64,000 nt of DNA from Sclerotiophoma versabilis (GCA_012274445.1 JAAROD010000004.1:1426001-1490000), one strand, 5' to 3'. Positions 35,293 through 47,200 are shown, counted from the first letter of the stretch. Made by a program: numbers and translations. Notes: a model not told the origin generated them from the letters alone.

Positions 35293-36306
35293 ATGCGCTT
35301 CCTTCCCTACCTCGCGCTACTGCCCAGCGCGCTTGCCGCACCTGCCCTTGGCTTCACTTCCTACATCACACCACGCGCCAACGCCAACTCCTCCCTCACC
35401 GGCTACCTAGGCGTCTTCTTCCTCGGTGACGCGCCCAATGTCTACTTCTACCAATCCACGGGCAACAACGCCGCCTCGATGACCCCGTTGAACGACGGAA
35501 ATCCCATCATCGTCCCCACCCTAGGAACCAAAGGCGTCCGCGACCCATCCATCATCACCAGCAAAAATGACGGAAAATACTACATCATCGGTACCGACCT
35601 CGACATCAGCAAGACAACATGGGACATCTCGCAGCGCAACGGCAGCCGCAGCATCTTCGTCTGGGAATCCACCGACTTAGTCACCTGGACCAACGAGCGA
35701 CTGATCCGCGTCGAAGACAGCAGCGCAGGAATGGTCTGGGCCCCCTCCGCCATCTTCGACGAACAGAAAGGCGCGTACCTCGTGCACTGGGCGAGCAAAT
35801 TCTACAGCGACGACGACCCGGGCCACACCGGCCACCCCTCGGCTATCAAGCTAAGATACGCATACACCAACGATTTTGAGACGTTCTCGCTGCCTGCGGA
35901 TTACATTGATTATTCGCCTACGAGTGTTATCGATATGGAGTTCTTGAGCTTGGGTGATAACAAATATGCGCGCTTTGTCAAGGATGAGTCTGCTAAGACG
36001 GTCTTTACTGAGGTTTCTACTGATGGTGTGTTTGGCACCTGGACGCGTCCGCAGGGCGCTGGGAGTGTTATTGAGTCTGGCGTTGAGGGTCCGGCTGTGT
36101 ACTGGGATAACGAGGTGGAAGGGAAGGCGCATTTGCTGCTTGATTTCTACGGCGCGGATGGGTATAGGCCGTATGAGAGCACGGATGTGGAAGGTGGTGT
36201 ATGGACCCCGTCGGACCGGTCAGCCTGGCCGGCGAATCTGAGACATGGCAGTGTGCTGCCGGTCACGCAGGAGCAGGTCGACGCGCTGAATGCGAAGTGG
36301 GCGTAA
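35293..36306 (+). CDS. Secreted glycoside hydrolase, GH43-like beta-propeller (337 aa)
   Basis: Likely extracellular arabinan- or xylan-side-chain hydrolase. Intronless. Signal peptide MRFLPYLALLPSALAAP. The five-bladed propeller signature of clan GH-F is visible: GVRDPSI with the putative catalytic base Asp at about residue 84, YYIIGTDLDI, IFVWESTDLVTW, GMVWAPSAIFDEQKGAYLVHW, VIDMEFL, and ESGVEGPAVYWDN, where the Glu of the VEGP motif would be the general acid. The length is that of a single catalytic domain without a binding module. Substrate specificity (arabinanase or arabinofuranosidase) is not decided. It converges on a polyol-type dehydrogenase whose stop codon lies 29 bp away. Confidence 0.85.
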   Translation: MRFLPYLALLPSALAAPALGFTSYITPRANANSSLTGYLGVFFLGDAPNVYFYQSTGNNAASMTPLNDGNPIIVPTLGTKGVRDPSIITSKNDGKYYIIGTDLDISKTTWDISQRNGSRSIFVWESTDLVTWTNERLIRVEDSSAGMVWAPSAIFDEQKGAYLVHWASKFYSDDDPGHTGHPSAIKLRYAYTNDFETFSLPADYIDYSPTSVIDMEFLSLGDNKYARFVKDESAKTVFTEVSTDGVFGTWTRPQGAGSVIESGVEGPAVYWDNEVEGKAHLLLDFYGADGYRPYESTDVEGGVWTPSDRSAWPANLRHGSVLPVTQEQVDALNAKWA

Positions 36307-36335
36307 TCACGCATCGAATTGTTCTGCTGTAGTTT

Positions 36336-37553
36336 TCAGTCGAATACTATTGCAGCCTTGACACACTCTTGCCGTCGAACTACTTCCATGCACGCCTCCC
36401 ACTCTTCGATCCGAAACGTCCGGTCCACGATCCCGCCTAACTTCAACCTCCCACTCTGAACATACTCGAGCACGTGTGGCATGTGCTGCATGCTGCAGAA
36501 ACTTGCTAGGATTGTGATCTCGTTCTCCCAGATCTTGAACGGCGACCACGCGATCTTGACTTTATCGTCGTAGACTCCGTACACGACCAGCTTGCCGCCT
36601 TTGCGTACAAAGTTGATTGCGTTCTCAAGGACGGTGGGGGCGCCAGTGGCTTCGACCACGATGTCGAAACCGTAAGGGTTGTTGGCACGTAAGATGGAGA
36701 GCTCCGCATCTGATCGATCGTCTGAGATGGTGATGTAGTCGTCTGCAATGTCCAGCTTCCTTGCCAGATCAAGCTTTGGTCCGGCCTTCGAGGCCATGGT
36801 CAGGTGCGCAGCGCCGTTTTTACGTATGAGTTGTGCGAGGAGGATGCCAGTCGGCCCACATCCAAACAGCAGGACTCTGCTTCCGACTTCAAGCTGCATG
36901 CGCTCGATGCCGTGGGTTGCGCAGGCCGCAGGTTCGACTAGCACGGCTTCGAGATCCGGAAGGGCGCCGATAGGGTGTACTTGCCGAGCAGGATAACGAC
37001 AGTATTCTGCGAAGCCGCCAGGGACATTGCCGCCGAAAGCTGTTAGGCTTTCGCAGAGGAGTGGTTTGCGGCGTGTGCAGTGGAAACAGGAGAGGCAGGG
37101 CTGCATAGGATCTGCTGTGACACGGTCGCCGATAGAAGTATTGTTGACATTCTTGCCGATGGCTGCAATGGTTCCGGCTGCTTCGTGGCCTGGAGGATGT
37201 CAGAATCTTCGAATTGACAGTATGAAGGTGCCTGTACCAGGTATGAGCGGCCACTGTTACGATAGTTAGCTGAAAGTTCGCACTATATCATGTCGATGCT
37301 CACCTTAGCTAGAAACTCGCCCTTGTGGTAATGGAGGTCAGTCCCACATACTCCGCATGCTGAGATCTTCACCTTTTGAAGTTAGTCGTAGTGATGAGAG
37401 AGGTGTTAGAGCGTGCTATACAAGGACGTCATCATCACCTATCGTTGGGACATCGATCTCGACAACAGCAAATCTCTCAGGTCCTGAGTACCTCCAGAAA
37501 GTCAGCTTCGTTCAACTCACGATATGTAACTTTCCATACTGCAGCGCTTTCAT
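36336..37553 (-). CDS. Zinc-dependent polyol/sorbitol-type dehydrogenase, MDR family (340 aa)
   Basis: NAD(P)-dependent oxidation of a sugar alcohol or related alcohol, cytosolic. Five exons on the minus strand: 37553-37540 (14 nt), 37491-37422, 37372-37304, 37253-37238 (16 nt), 37189-36336 (341 codons). The tiny first exon rebuilds MKALQ joined to YSGPERFAVVEIDVP, the normal family start. Catalytic zinc: ACGVCGTDLHYHKGEF and GHEAAG. Structural zinc: the four Cys in PCLSCFHCTRRKPLLCE. Cofactor fold: LLFGCGPTGILLAQL, then VVEATGAP and GGKLVVYGVY. Convergent with the GH43-like gene, which would suit joint pentose use, though co-regulation is only inferred. Confidence 0.88.
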
Positions 37554-39524
37554 CTTCTCAGGAACGCCTTCATGTTGGCGTTTGGTTAGACGAGAGTCTC
37601 CAATTGTTTGGCCAGGCGCCATTGCAGCAGCATATAGCAATACTCCGGTAAATCAGACTCGAAAGCATCGTGTGACTCGGATCCTGCTGCGGTTTATGTA
37701 CTGGTGAGGTCTAGAGCTCGACACGAGACGACAGCTACACGCGTGTATGTAAGAAGCGGGGTCCGCGTCTGCTAGCGTGCCGTTCGCTCGTGCCTTCCCC
37801 ACGGTGTTGACGTCGGGTGGGTCTCGTCCGACTTCAACCTAACAATAACTTCGGAGTTGCTCAACATCATTTCACGCGCTCGCATTGTGAGCCATAGCCC
37901 CGTTGTACAAGATGTCGGTTCACCCCATCGTGCACGAGTAGCCGGAAGAAGGAGCATGGAGCACACGGAGGCGACCCACACTTCCCGTAGCCACCAACAC
38001 AGTAGAGTGGGAAGAACATCCATGTTAAGACTTCTGGACGGTAACGTAACAAATCAGAGATTGGACGAGATTCGGAACACCTACAACATCTAGAGAACAT
38101 TGCAAACGTCAGCTCGTTAAGCTTTATAAAGGAGAGTGATCTTTTGGCATGGATTGTAAAAAGCTTAACGAGTCGATGAGCTGTGCAGAGTTGCTTGCCT
38201 CTTAATTAGAACGGGCAGCATTGTAATTTCTCATGCTTCCACAGCAGCTTACTCCGTTATCTCACTCACTCCTTACTACACGCATTTGCATAGGGTAAGT
38301 GGCTCAAACACCACCACTTTCTCAACTGAGCACTCGACATGGTGCAGCACAAATACTAACCACAGCCGTAATAGATCATAAACCGGCATTCGAGGTTGCG
38401 ATAACGGAATGATATGTCTCCTAACTCTTGTTCACTACGTGAGCCCTGGGTAGGACGCTAAAAGATTGTAAGGCCGAGCTACCAAAGCTCAAAGCGAGTT
38501 CCAGTTTAGCATACGACATGTGGCATCAATAAAACACTACAGAGGACCGTAAGAACATCAGAGTGTTCAAAGCCACCGACATAATCAACAAGGAGACGTG
38601 GATCATCATCTCTCAAGTTCTCGAACTTTAGGAGCCAGGGATTTTCCATGGTAGGCCTTGGTAGTCAAAGAGACGATTTGCCTTCCACTATGACAAGAAC
38701 GATCATTCGGAAAAGGCACTGACGCGGCTTTTGCGTTACTGACTACATCAGTTAGGAGGTCTTCACGCCTCTTTGAACTTCAAATAACCCCAATGTCAAG
38801 ACCCTCGAGTTGTCTGGCAATCGGGAACTTTCTGAGTTAGCACAAGAGACAGCTTGGAGGCATTGGATTCGTGTGGAGGACGATAGGTCTTTACAGATCT
38901 TTGCAGGGGATCTGGAAATGCTTAGCAATTCCAGCATAATATTCGAAATCGACACTGGCACAACATATTCTGCCACTTCAAGGCCTACACCTGAGAGAAA
39001 AGAGGACGTCAAGGAAGAAGATATTCCGCCGCCAGGATTGAAGTCGTTCCGGAACGCGCCATTCAGCTTCGATGGTTTCCCACCGTAGGCAGGAGACATA
39101 AGGGAACGTCGCCAAGAGTAAGGTTCAGTGGTTTGAGAGCCTCCGTGGTGGTCAGTATGGTTCGAACAATATTAACGGTCTGAATTTTCAAGACCTGGCA
39201 TAACCATACCCAGAAAGTTCCATCGAAATAGTTCTATGTTCCTGTAATTGCAGTGTTGCGACTCCGTGCTACCTCTGATGTGTCTGATAATTTTGGATCT
39301 CTGTCAGTTGCAACTTCATAGCGGGTTCGAGATACGTCTCCATCACTTCACTCAACTTCAATATGCCAAGATATGTATGCAAACAGTCCTGCCATGATCC
39401 ACGACCAGAACAACAACATTCCTGCAGTCAAAGGCTAGAGGTACTGGGTTGGGAATCGTGAATATTAAGAACGTTGTACATGATTCTGACTTACTTCTTC
39501 TAAGGCTAAGCAGTCAATCGGCAG
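37554..39524. other. Gene-poor 2.0 kb left of the module array
   Basis: Contains the inverted repeat at 38113-38172. The frame at 38810-39088 (+) shows no similarity to the module family or any family I know. The start of decayed copy A may extend into the right end. Confidence 0.45.
38113..38172. repeat. Perfect 13-bp inverted repeat with 34-bp loop
   Basis: The left arm CTCGTTAAGCTTT (38113-38125) is matched exactly by its reverse complement AAAGCTTAACGAG (38160-38172). Could form a hairpin in DNA or RNA. No flanking target-site duplication was recognised and no gene adjoins it directly. Confidence 0.75.
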
Positions 39525-40134
39525 GCTACAGATATCCACGCTGGTATCGGTGTCAACCAAAAGGACGGATTCTTATAATTCATGGATTGCGCCAACATTT
39601 GATCAAGCTCTGGTCTAGCTATGTCTTCTGGAATTGAGTCGACGCAAGTGCAACACGTGGCAATTTCAAGTACATCTTGTCTTGCCAGATCACCAACGAC
39701 GAGACCAACGAGATTATCAAGCGTACTCTGAAAGTCTCGGGCGTGGATGAAATCCAAAAATGGGCAGGCACTGATTTCCCGTTCGCCATTGGGCCTGACG
39801 CAAGTGAAGAGGTCGAAGCAGCCCTGGAACTGCTGGGTAGGCCACACTGTTTTTGACAGTCCATGACTAATGTGTGCCGTAGAATTGCCCACCAGTCTCG
39901 GTGCTGGCAATTCTTCTATACAATACGTCACAGCTGGGGCGGAAGTATATTTCGAAGGTTAGAGTCTTCGAGTCGGATCAAAACGATCCTTTCATCTTGT
40001 TCCACATTCCTGAAAATGCTTCTTGGAAAGGAACCGTCAATTCAGTTGAGCAGTAGCTGAAAGACATTCACAACGCCTTTCGTGGAAAGCGTGCGCACTC
40101 AAAGGGCGGGGACGCTCTCGACTTTCGGATATGA
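39525..40134 (+). pseudogene. Module copy A, decayed single-module paralogue
   Basis: A broken relative of copies B-D. The segment ATDIHAGIGVNQKDGFL then TAA matches the TGAYxxxGIN(A)xDG block. After a deleted part, GNFKYILSCQITNDETNEII and KRTLKVSGVDEIQKWAG match the NINKFLVHDVINGETLELI region. A GTAGGC...CGTAG intron-like gap falls where the module family has its LLG/SPNG intron. The following piece TSQLGRKYISKVRVFE and, past a TAG, LKDIHNAFRGKR matches the end of copy B. Several stops and frame changes show it is not functional as one protein. Extent on the left is uncertain. Confidence 0.75.
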
Positions 40135-40756
40135 TTACATGCGAATCTCGTCAGTTTTTTCTGGTGGCGGGGAGGGGGGGGGGTTCCAAGAGTAGATTTC
40201 ACTACACAAAGAGGTCCAAAGGCACACTATGCGCTTGAGATATGTTTCCTAACAGTGCGACGAAGGAGACTCGATATCAAGATATTATACTCATTGTTTT
40301 CGTCAAACAGAATCGTAAGATTAGTGTCATTTGTCATTCCAGTTTCCACTGTGCTCTTCGTTGATCCGTGTTACACTGTTCGTGCTTGTGCGTCACCACG
40401 TCAAAGGATTAGTCAAAGGAAAGGAACGCATTGCTTGATCTACGATTTACTTTCTGCAAGCTATTGTGACTTATTCTTAATTTTCTATGTCTGATGATAT
40501 TAGATGTCGTGGTCGTGGTTGTGGTAGGCCATTACTATTGGTCGTGCGCACCTAACAACCTCGCGGTCTCTTTCACTTCAACGATATACGCGCAAACAGA
40601 ACCACATTAGCTAGGAATGATACTAAGACCTTCCATTTAAAATTGTCGCGGCTACTTCTACAGAGTTACCTTCCTCACTTCTCAACGGTTTTCGAATACA
40701 CCACGTGAGCCGCGCGCCTACTTCGCTCGATAAGAGAAGGAGCACACCAAGTCATT
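40135..40756. other. Intergenic between module copies A and B
   Basis: Contains a run of 10 G at 40174-40183 and AT-rich sequence. It presumably holds the promoter of copy B. No gene seen. Confidence 0.45.
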
Positions 40757-42287
40757 ATGAAACCTCTTGTAGTCTTCTGATAGCATTTGCTACTTCAGTA
40801 GCTAGCCGTGCTATTCAGGGATCTTCTCGATCGGCCACTGTCAACAACCTTCTACCATTACTGCAGCTGCGCAATCTTCAAGTGAACAACACGAATGCCT
40901 CTACATTCGTCGCTGTCAACAAAGACTCCGAGCCTGAAGAAGATGACCCATGGGCTCTGGAACCGGATGGAAAGGAGAACAAGAGCCCGGATCTTGCTCC
41001 AGAGCAACAAGAGCAAGCTTGGTGCAAAGCTAAGAGCCGTGGTGTGCAGCTTATCAGGGCCATGATGATTAACGATCAGGAAGCTGCAACCATGCTTGCC
41101 TGGCCATACATCCAAAGCCCGTGGGATGGTGATCTCAAGCCTGAACTGAAGAATTGGGGTTACAAGGACGATTACGAAGGGGACGAGGAGATCGACGAAC
41201 AGTGTGCCTTCGACAAGACACACGAGATGGCTGACGCTTTCAAAGATCTCAAGATTGATCCACGATCAGCAGGCCAAGGTGGTCCAAATAACTGCTTCTA
41301 TGTCGAGCACAAGGATGGGCCTACTGTCATTCGTGACGAAAACGGAGAGTTGCCTTGGCCAGAAGAACAGTACTACAACGTCGATGGTAAGAATTTCCAG
41401 GTATGTGAATCTTCCCCCTTTCTCTGCAAGTGTCTTTTCTCAGTAACACGTATTACTGCAGGTCACCCAGGCCTATGCTAAGGTTGGCATCAATGCTGCT
41501 GACGGACTCGTGTATTTTCTTCACCGCCAGAGCCCCGAGGACGCCGCCGAGGAACACTGGAAACGCAAGCCAAAGAGCGAGGAGCTACCAGCACTAAGGT
41601 CGAGCTCAGACATAACCTGGGGAAGTAAGTGTTGCGACTTTCTATAGACTACAAGGTCGCTGAATGGAATCTAATAATCATAGTGTGGAATCGAGCCGCT
41701 TCTGGCTCAAAGAAGCTAAACTACTTTATGTCTGTATCAGTCGTCAACCCAGAAACAGAATACATCATGCAGCGTGCTCTCCAGCACTACAAAATCGATA
41801 GGGTACCAGCTTGGCCAGGCAAAGACTTCGAGTTCGCGGTCAAAAACTTCGAAAACGGTAAGCCCAAAGAGTCGGATCTGTTGGAGTCTGAGGCTGCGTT
41901 TGCCCTTCTAGGTTAGTTACCTTGATTGCGCATACAGCTTGTGAACGTAGCTAAGTGAATCTGATAGGATCCTCGAATGGTCTCGCCGCAGGTTATTTTT
42001 TAATTCAACATCGTCGTCAGCTTGGTTTGAAGTACATCTGGAAGGTAAAGATCTGGGTAGCTGGCTCTGGCGTGTGGGCGAACCCGAACATCCTATTCTA
42101 TGTATCCGACCGCGCTCCTTTCGAAGGACCGGAGCCACAACGTCACCTTGACGAGCAATTGAAGGACTTACGTATCGCACAGCGACGCAAGCGAGACCTG
42201 AAGACTACTCAAGAGCCTGATGTAGTGCATAAGAGCAAGGATGGGAAGAATGTGATTCGGGAGCATGTCGTCGTCGCCAAGCTGTAA
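40757..42287 (+). CDS. Module copy B, single-module paralogue with damaged 5' end
   Basis: One module of the unnamed family. Well-supported exons after the start: to 41400, 41462-41624, 41684-41911, 41968-42287. Landmarks: AKSRGVQLIRA (where other copies have VCRGEKL, so Cys is replaced), LKNWGYKDD, CAFDKTHE, NNCFYVEHKDG, YYNVDGKNFQ, AYAKVGINAADGLVYFL, ELPALRSSSDITWG, LLGSSNGLAAGYFL, and the end DGKNVIREHVVVAKL. ATG 40757 opens MKPLVVF and stops at 40778, while the signal-like SLLIAFATSVASRA lies in the main frame. Either a one-base frameshift broke the start, or a 50-nt intron (40769-40818) joins MKPL to GSSRSATV in frame, removing the signal peptide. Function unknown. Confidence 0.6.
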
Positions 42288-42581
42288 AGTACAAGTCGTT
42301 GCTGGCGTGTAAGAAAGAGACTGGAAGGAAAGATACTGGAATTGTAGTTGCAGCACTCGAGATTTTTCGCTCTGCATGCATCTGACGAATATAAAGTGCT
42401 AGACAGTTTCTATACCTGTAAATATTTCAAAGGCAGTCTTTGAGACAAGTTTGTATGCATTGCGCAATTTCACTTTCACTTCCACTTCGCCTCACCAATT
42501 TTAGCAACTAAATAATGGCGCACTTGCATGCTAGGACGATTTCTCGCTAACTCCATTCCTTCCTTACCTACAGCCCACAAT

Positions 42582-43970
42582 ATGAAGCTGTTACACCTGA
42601 CTAACCCCGCGCTCCTACTTTCGCCTGTAGTATGTAGGGTCGTTCCTCCTCTCTTGCGATCTCACGGTCCTACCGATATCATCTCGCTCTTCAGTATTGA
42701 CAGCCCGTTCACCAATATCAAGCCGTCTCCATTACTAGCAGCAGAAGGCGACCTAACTCCGCTGCCCTGAAGATCCTTGGCGAAAATATGTATGCCGTGG
42801 CCGGAAGCTATGGCGAGCATCTATCTCCGACAATGAGGAAGCCCTTCAGTTCGGAACACCCCTGGAGACTCTATTTGACGGGACGCTCGAGAGAGCTTGC
42901 ACGCTGGGGCTACTTGGAGGGCAAGGAAGGTGCAGCTGCAACCTGTTGGTTCGAATCAACCTTAGATTTAGAAACGGCCGCACTTAACATTGATCCTTGA
43001 GGCAGTGACGATGGAGGTCCAAACGATTGCTTTAGGTTCCAGCACTGTAATGATGAAGCAAGGGATGAGGAAGGTCAAAAGGTCTCTGTAGAAGACCAGA
43101 TTTATACCGTTGATGGTAGGTCTTTTCGTGTGAGTGCTTTTACGCTATCTTGAGTTGGCTTCTGACCTTACCCACAGGCTACCAAGACCCACGAAACCAT
43201 CGGCGATAATGCAAAAGATGGTATCATCTACTTCTTAGATTTCAAGTCCGCCCTTCAAGGCGCTACAGAAGTCTGGGGAGTGGAACGAGCACCGTTCGAT
43301 CAGCTTCCAGAATTGAGACAGAGTTCGGACATGGCCTGGGGGATATGGCGTCGCTCACACCCAGGCGGGCAAGGCCTCGACCAAATCAACAAATTTTTCC
43401 TCAACCAAACGATCAGTTCTATCACTTTGGAGTGTGTTGCTGAGATACTGAAGGTTTACAAAGTCGAGAACAGGCAGACCCGTGCGAGCATGATACCTAG
43501 ATGGCCAGGACTGACGTTCTCAATGGAGAGCGAGCAGGGAGCGGCTGTCCTTAGCGAGTGAATTTTGCAGAAAATCTCTTTCAAGCGGTTGTTATCATTA
43601 CCCAAGTCACTGCTATCTTTACTCTCATAACAACAGTCTTCTCAGGCTCACCAAATGGCATCGCAATCGGCTACTGCCTCGTGATTTCTTTGATCACAAT
43701 AACGTTGGCACTTGACTTATTGTTCGACAGGTAAAACACAAGTAACAACCAGGGGGCAACACATACGTTCACCAATTTCAGATTTTCGCGAATAAAGAAG
43801 AAACCCCTTATTTTTACATGATCTTCTGGGTTGCAGATGTGTCACAAATCTCTTCGAGAGAATATCAAAAATGGCAAGATAGAGGCCTCCGAGGTACCTA
43901 GAAATTCGTGAATCGTGATTCTGACGGCAAGAATGTGATCCGGGAACATGTCATCATAGATAGGCTATAG
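42582..43970 (+). pseudogene. Module copy C, decayed single-module paralogue
   Basis: The signal-like start MKLLHLTNPALLLSPVVCRVVP resembles copy D's start, but its frame stops near 42770. A shifted frame then reads WRKYVCRGRKLWRASISDNE, matching the CRGEKL block of copy D module 3, followed by a broken stretch and PNDCFRFQH, QIYTVDGRSFR. After a GTGAGT...CCACAG intron the module is clear (ETIGDNAKDGIIYFLDF, QLPELRQSSDMAWGIWRR, QINKFFLNQTISS). The LLG/SPNG donor is displaced so the frame is lost; SPNGIAIGYCL follows, then a TAA inside the KHK-QPGG stretch and a TAG. The last residues DGKNVIREHVIIDRL match copy B. Multiple independent lesions make it a pseudogene. Confidence 0.8.
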
Positions 43971-44243
43971 ATGAGCGAGTATGGAATCGATTTCAAGAGA
44001 CTTTGGGGGCATGAACTGTCACATCACAGGTCTTTAGAGATTTGATACATATTTGGACTTCTTTAAAGATAACTTTAACTCCTGGTTGGTCTAGTGAAGC
44101 TTATATCTGGTGAAATTCAGGCTTGATGAGTCCCTCTTTCACCTTCACCATCTCTCGCCCACGCTAACGTCTCCATCCCGCCGTTGCTATGGTATAAATG
44201 CGCTTACCCCATGCTAACTCACAATTATCGACCATCTCTCGAC

Positions 44244-47200
44244 ATGAGACTGCCAGGTGTAGTTTTCTTTGCGCTCCTGCTTGCTTCTGCAGCTTGTAGG
44301 ATTGTGCCTTCCCTTCCACAGCAGAACATCGCCACCAACATCACTACCCAGATCAAGGTGTTAGGTACTCCACTTGCAGTCGATAATTCCCCAGCCTTTG
44401 GCGGCGACTCGCCCCCGCCGGCGAAACGACCAAGACCAAGCTCGCCAGACTCACCCCCACCAGCGAAACGACCAAAACCAAATCCGCCTGACTCACCGAC
44501 ACCAGCAGAGCCAGATTCCCCAGCGGCTTCTCCACAGACAGAATGGTATGAGCATGTCTGCCGTGGAGAGAAGCTCACCCATGCTTCCAAATTGGATAAG
44601 GCCAATGCAGAGTCATTCGCATTTCCAATTGATACTCGTTGGAAAGGCACACTCGAAGCAGAACGCAAGCTCTGGGGGTACACTACCTCTCCATTCCCGG
44701 ACTGCGATATTGATGGACAGTACTATGACATCACAATGGCATATGAGGAGCTGACTATACATGACGAAGACACCGAGTGCTTCCGCGTGTTCCACTTCGA
44801 CCCCGAGAAGGTTGATGAAAACGGACATGACGTCGAGACAAAGGACCAAACATACAAGGTTGGAGATCAGGTTTTTAGGGTGAGTTTGTCTTTGACATTG
44901 AGTTACCTTGATAGGCTCCAAACTCTATTCATTCCAGTAACGCCAACGCGTTAGAAAGCTCGTATTCCTCTCCTGACGCAAGCCTCTACTGACTGACAAT
45001 CTTATTAGGCAACTGGTGCACACGGAACGTTCGGAATCAACGTCGAGCAGGGAGCTGTCATCTTCATCGATGTGGCGTCTGCTCGACATAAAGCAGCTGA
45101 GCTGTGGGGAGTCGAGAAGCCTCCAGCCGATCAACTTCCCTTGCTGAGGCAGATGTCAGATCTATCTTGGGGCTTTTGGTATCAAGCTCATGGCGGTTCT
45201 AATCTTGGTCACATCACGAAATTTATTGTACCGCAGATTATTAACGATATCACGCTTCGCCTGATCAATCAAGCGCTGCAGACATATACTGTTCCTGAGG
45301 ACCAGCAGCGGCTCACTGCAGTACCTGAGTGGCCGGGCATTAGTTTCGATGTTGAAAAAGAACCTGGGAAGGCTTTGCTGGGTATGTTACTTGCTGCCCA
45401 TATATTGAGCCTCGACTCTGACTTTTCGTGTTTCTCAAGAGACGTGAGTCAATCGCTGACCTAGTGACAGGTTCTCCGAACGGGATTGCTGCCGCATATT
45501 TTCTATCACAGCACAAGCAAGAGATAGGTGCCAACAAATACATCCACAAAGTCACTGTTTTTAGGCCAGAGGACGAAGATGAGAACGACGAGCCCACAAT
45601 CCTCTATTACGTCCAAGATGCCCCAGCGCTTTCGCCTGAGGATGAGAATACGGAGGACCCAGGGCAAAGCCAGGGTCTTGCTGGCCGTGATTTAGTAGTT
45701 ATTGCTGACGCCGACCTCTGGCATGATTGTGTCTGTCGCGGAGAGAAGCTCACTCTAGCATGCAAGAACACCAAAGCCAGGGCGATCGAGTTTGCAGAGC
45801 CCATTGACAGCCCGTGGGAGGGCAAAATGGAAGCAGAGCTCAAGCTTTGGGGCTACCGAGAAGAGCCTGCTGATTCTCATTGTAACTTCGACGACATCGA
45901 GCCGGCTCTCAAGGCTCTCAGGATTGGTATGAAGTCAGCGATGGAAGGTGGGAACACCTACTGCTATCAAGTACGCCATTCGTTCGACGATGCAGGGAAT
46001 ACCAAGGATCAGACTTACGACGTCAATGGCGCAACGTTCAGAGTGAGTATAGCGCAGGTACGTCCAGTTTATGTAGGATTTGCTGACTATTGCCTTCCTC
46101 CAGATGACTGGGGCCTATTCAATAATCGGAGCGAACGCAGTTGGCGGAGTTATATTCTTTGTCGACGTTAGGTCTGCCTATCGTGCAGCTGAAGAACTCA
46201 GGTATCCTGAGATCCCGAAAACTGAAATGCTGCCATCACTCAGGGCAATATCAGACATTTCGTGGGCGTTCTGGAATAGAGTCCAGCTGAAGAGACCACT
46301 CAAGAGGCGGAACTTAGGCAAAATCAACTACTTTGTTGTTCACAGTATCGTGAACAAGGAGACGGAGCAGTCTATCAAGCTGTCTCTAGATATACATGAT
46401 GTACCAGAGGGGCAGTCGCGGGTGACTGAGTTGCCCAAGTGGCCAGGTTTAATCTTTGATGTAGAGTCGGAGGCAGGCCAGGCGATGCTGGGTAAGTGTA
46501 CTGAATAACTTCCTGGCAATGCACACTGACACTGCAGTAAAGGATCTCCCAACGGTATCGCAGCCGGCTACTTTCTCTCTCAACACAAGACTCAGATTGG
46601 TACCAATAAGTATGTGTATCAAGTCCAAATCTTTGCCTCGGAATGGGGCAACGGACCCTCGATGATTCTACATGTCAAGGATGCACCTTCACCTACACGG
46701 GACGATACGAACCCCCGCAAAAAACGATCTCGAAACAAGCGTTTCCATGGCCGTGATTTAACTCTAAGTTCCAAATCCTCCTCGAGACCTCAATCATCTT
46801 CAGATGACGTAGCAACGCTTGCCGGAGACGACGATATTTTCTGGCGGAAGTACGTATGTCGAGGCGAGAAACTGACCCAGGCCTCTATGCATGATGAGGA
46901 TACCGCTGTTAACTTTGTGACTGCTATCAAGAGTGAGTTTGACGGGACTATGGAGGCTGAGTTTAAGATGTGGGGCTACACAGACTACAACGGGAAGTCG
47001 TTGTACTGCGAACTCGACAACATCGCCGAAACCCTGAACCAAATCGGGATCGATGCGAAATTTAAAAAGAGGAGCAACGACGGACAGAACGAGTGTTTTC
47101 ACCTTGAGCACGGGCGCCAAAGCGAGGCTAAAGCGATTCAAGACCAGGCGTATGAGGTTGACGGCACAACCTATCGAGTGAGTGACTGTAGAGGAGTTCC

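Noticed and set aside
42940..42965. tRNA B-box-like GGTTCGAATC
   Set aside because: No matching A box, acceptor stem or terminator at the right distance, and it falls inside module copy C.
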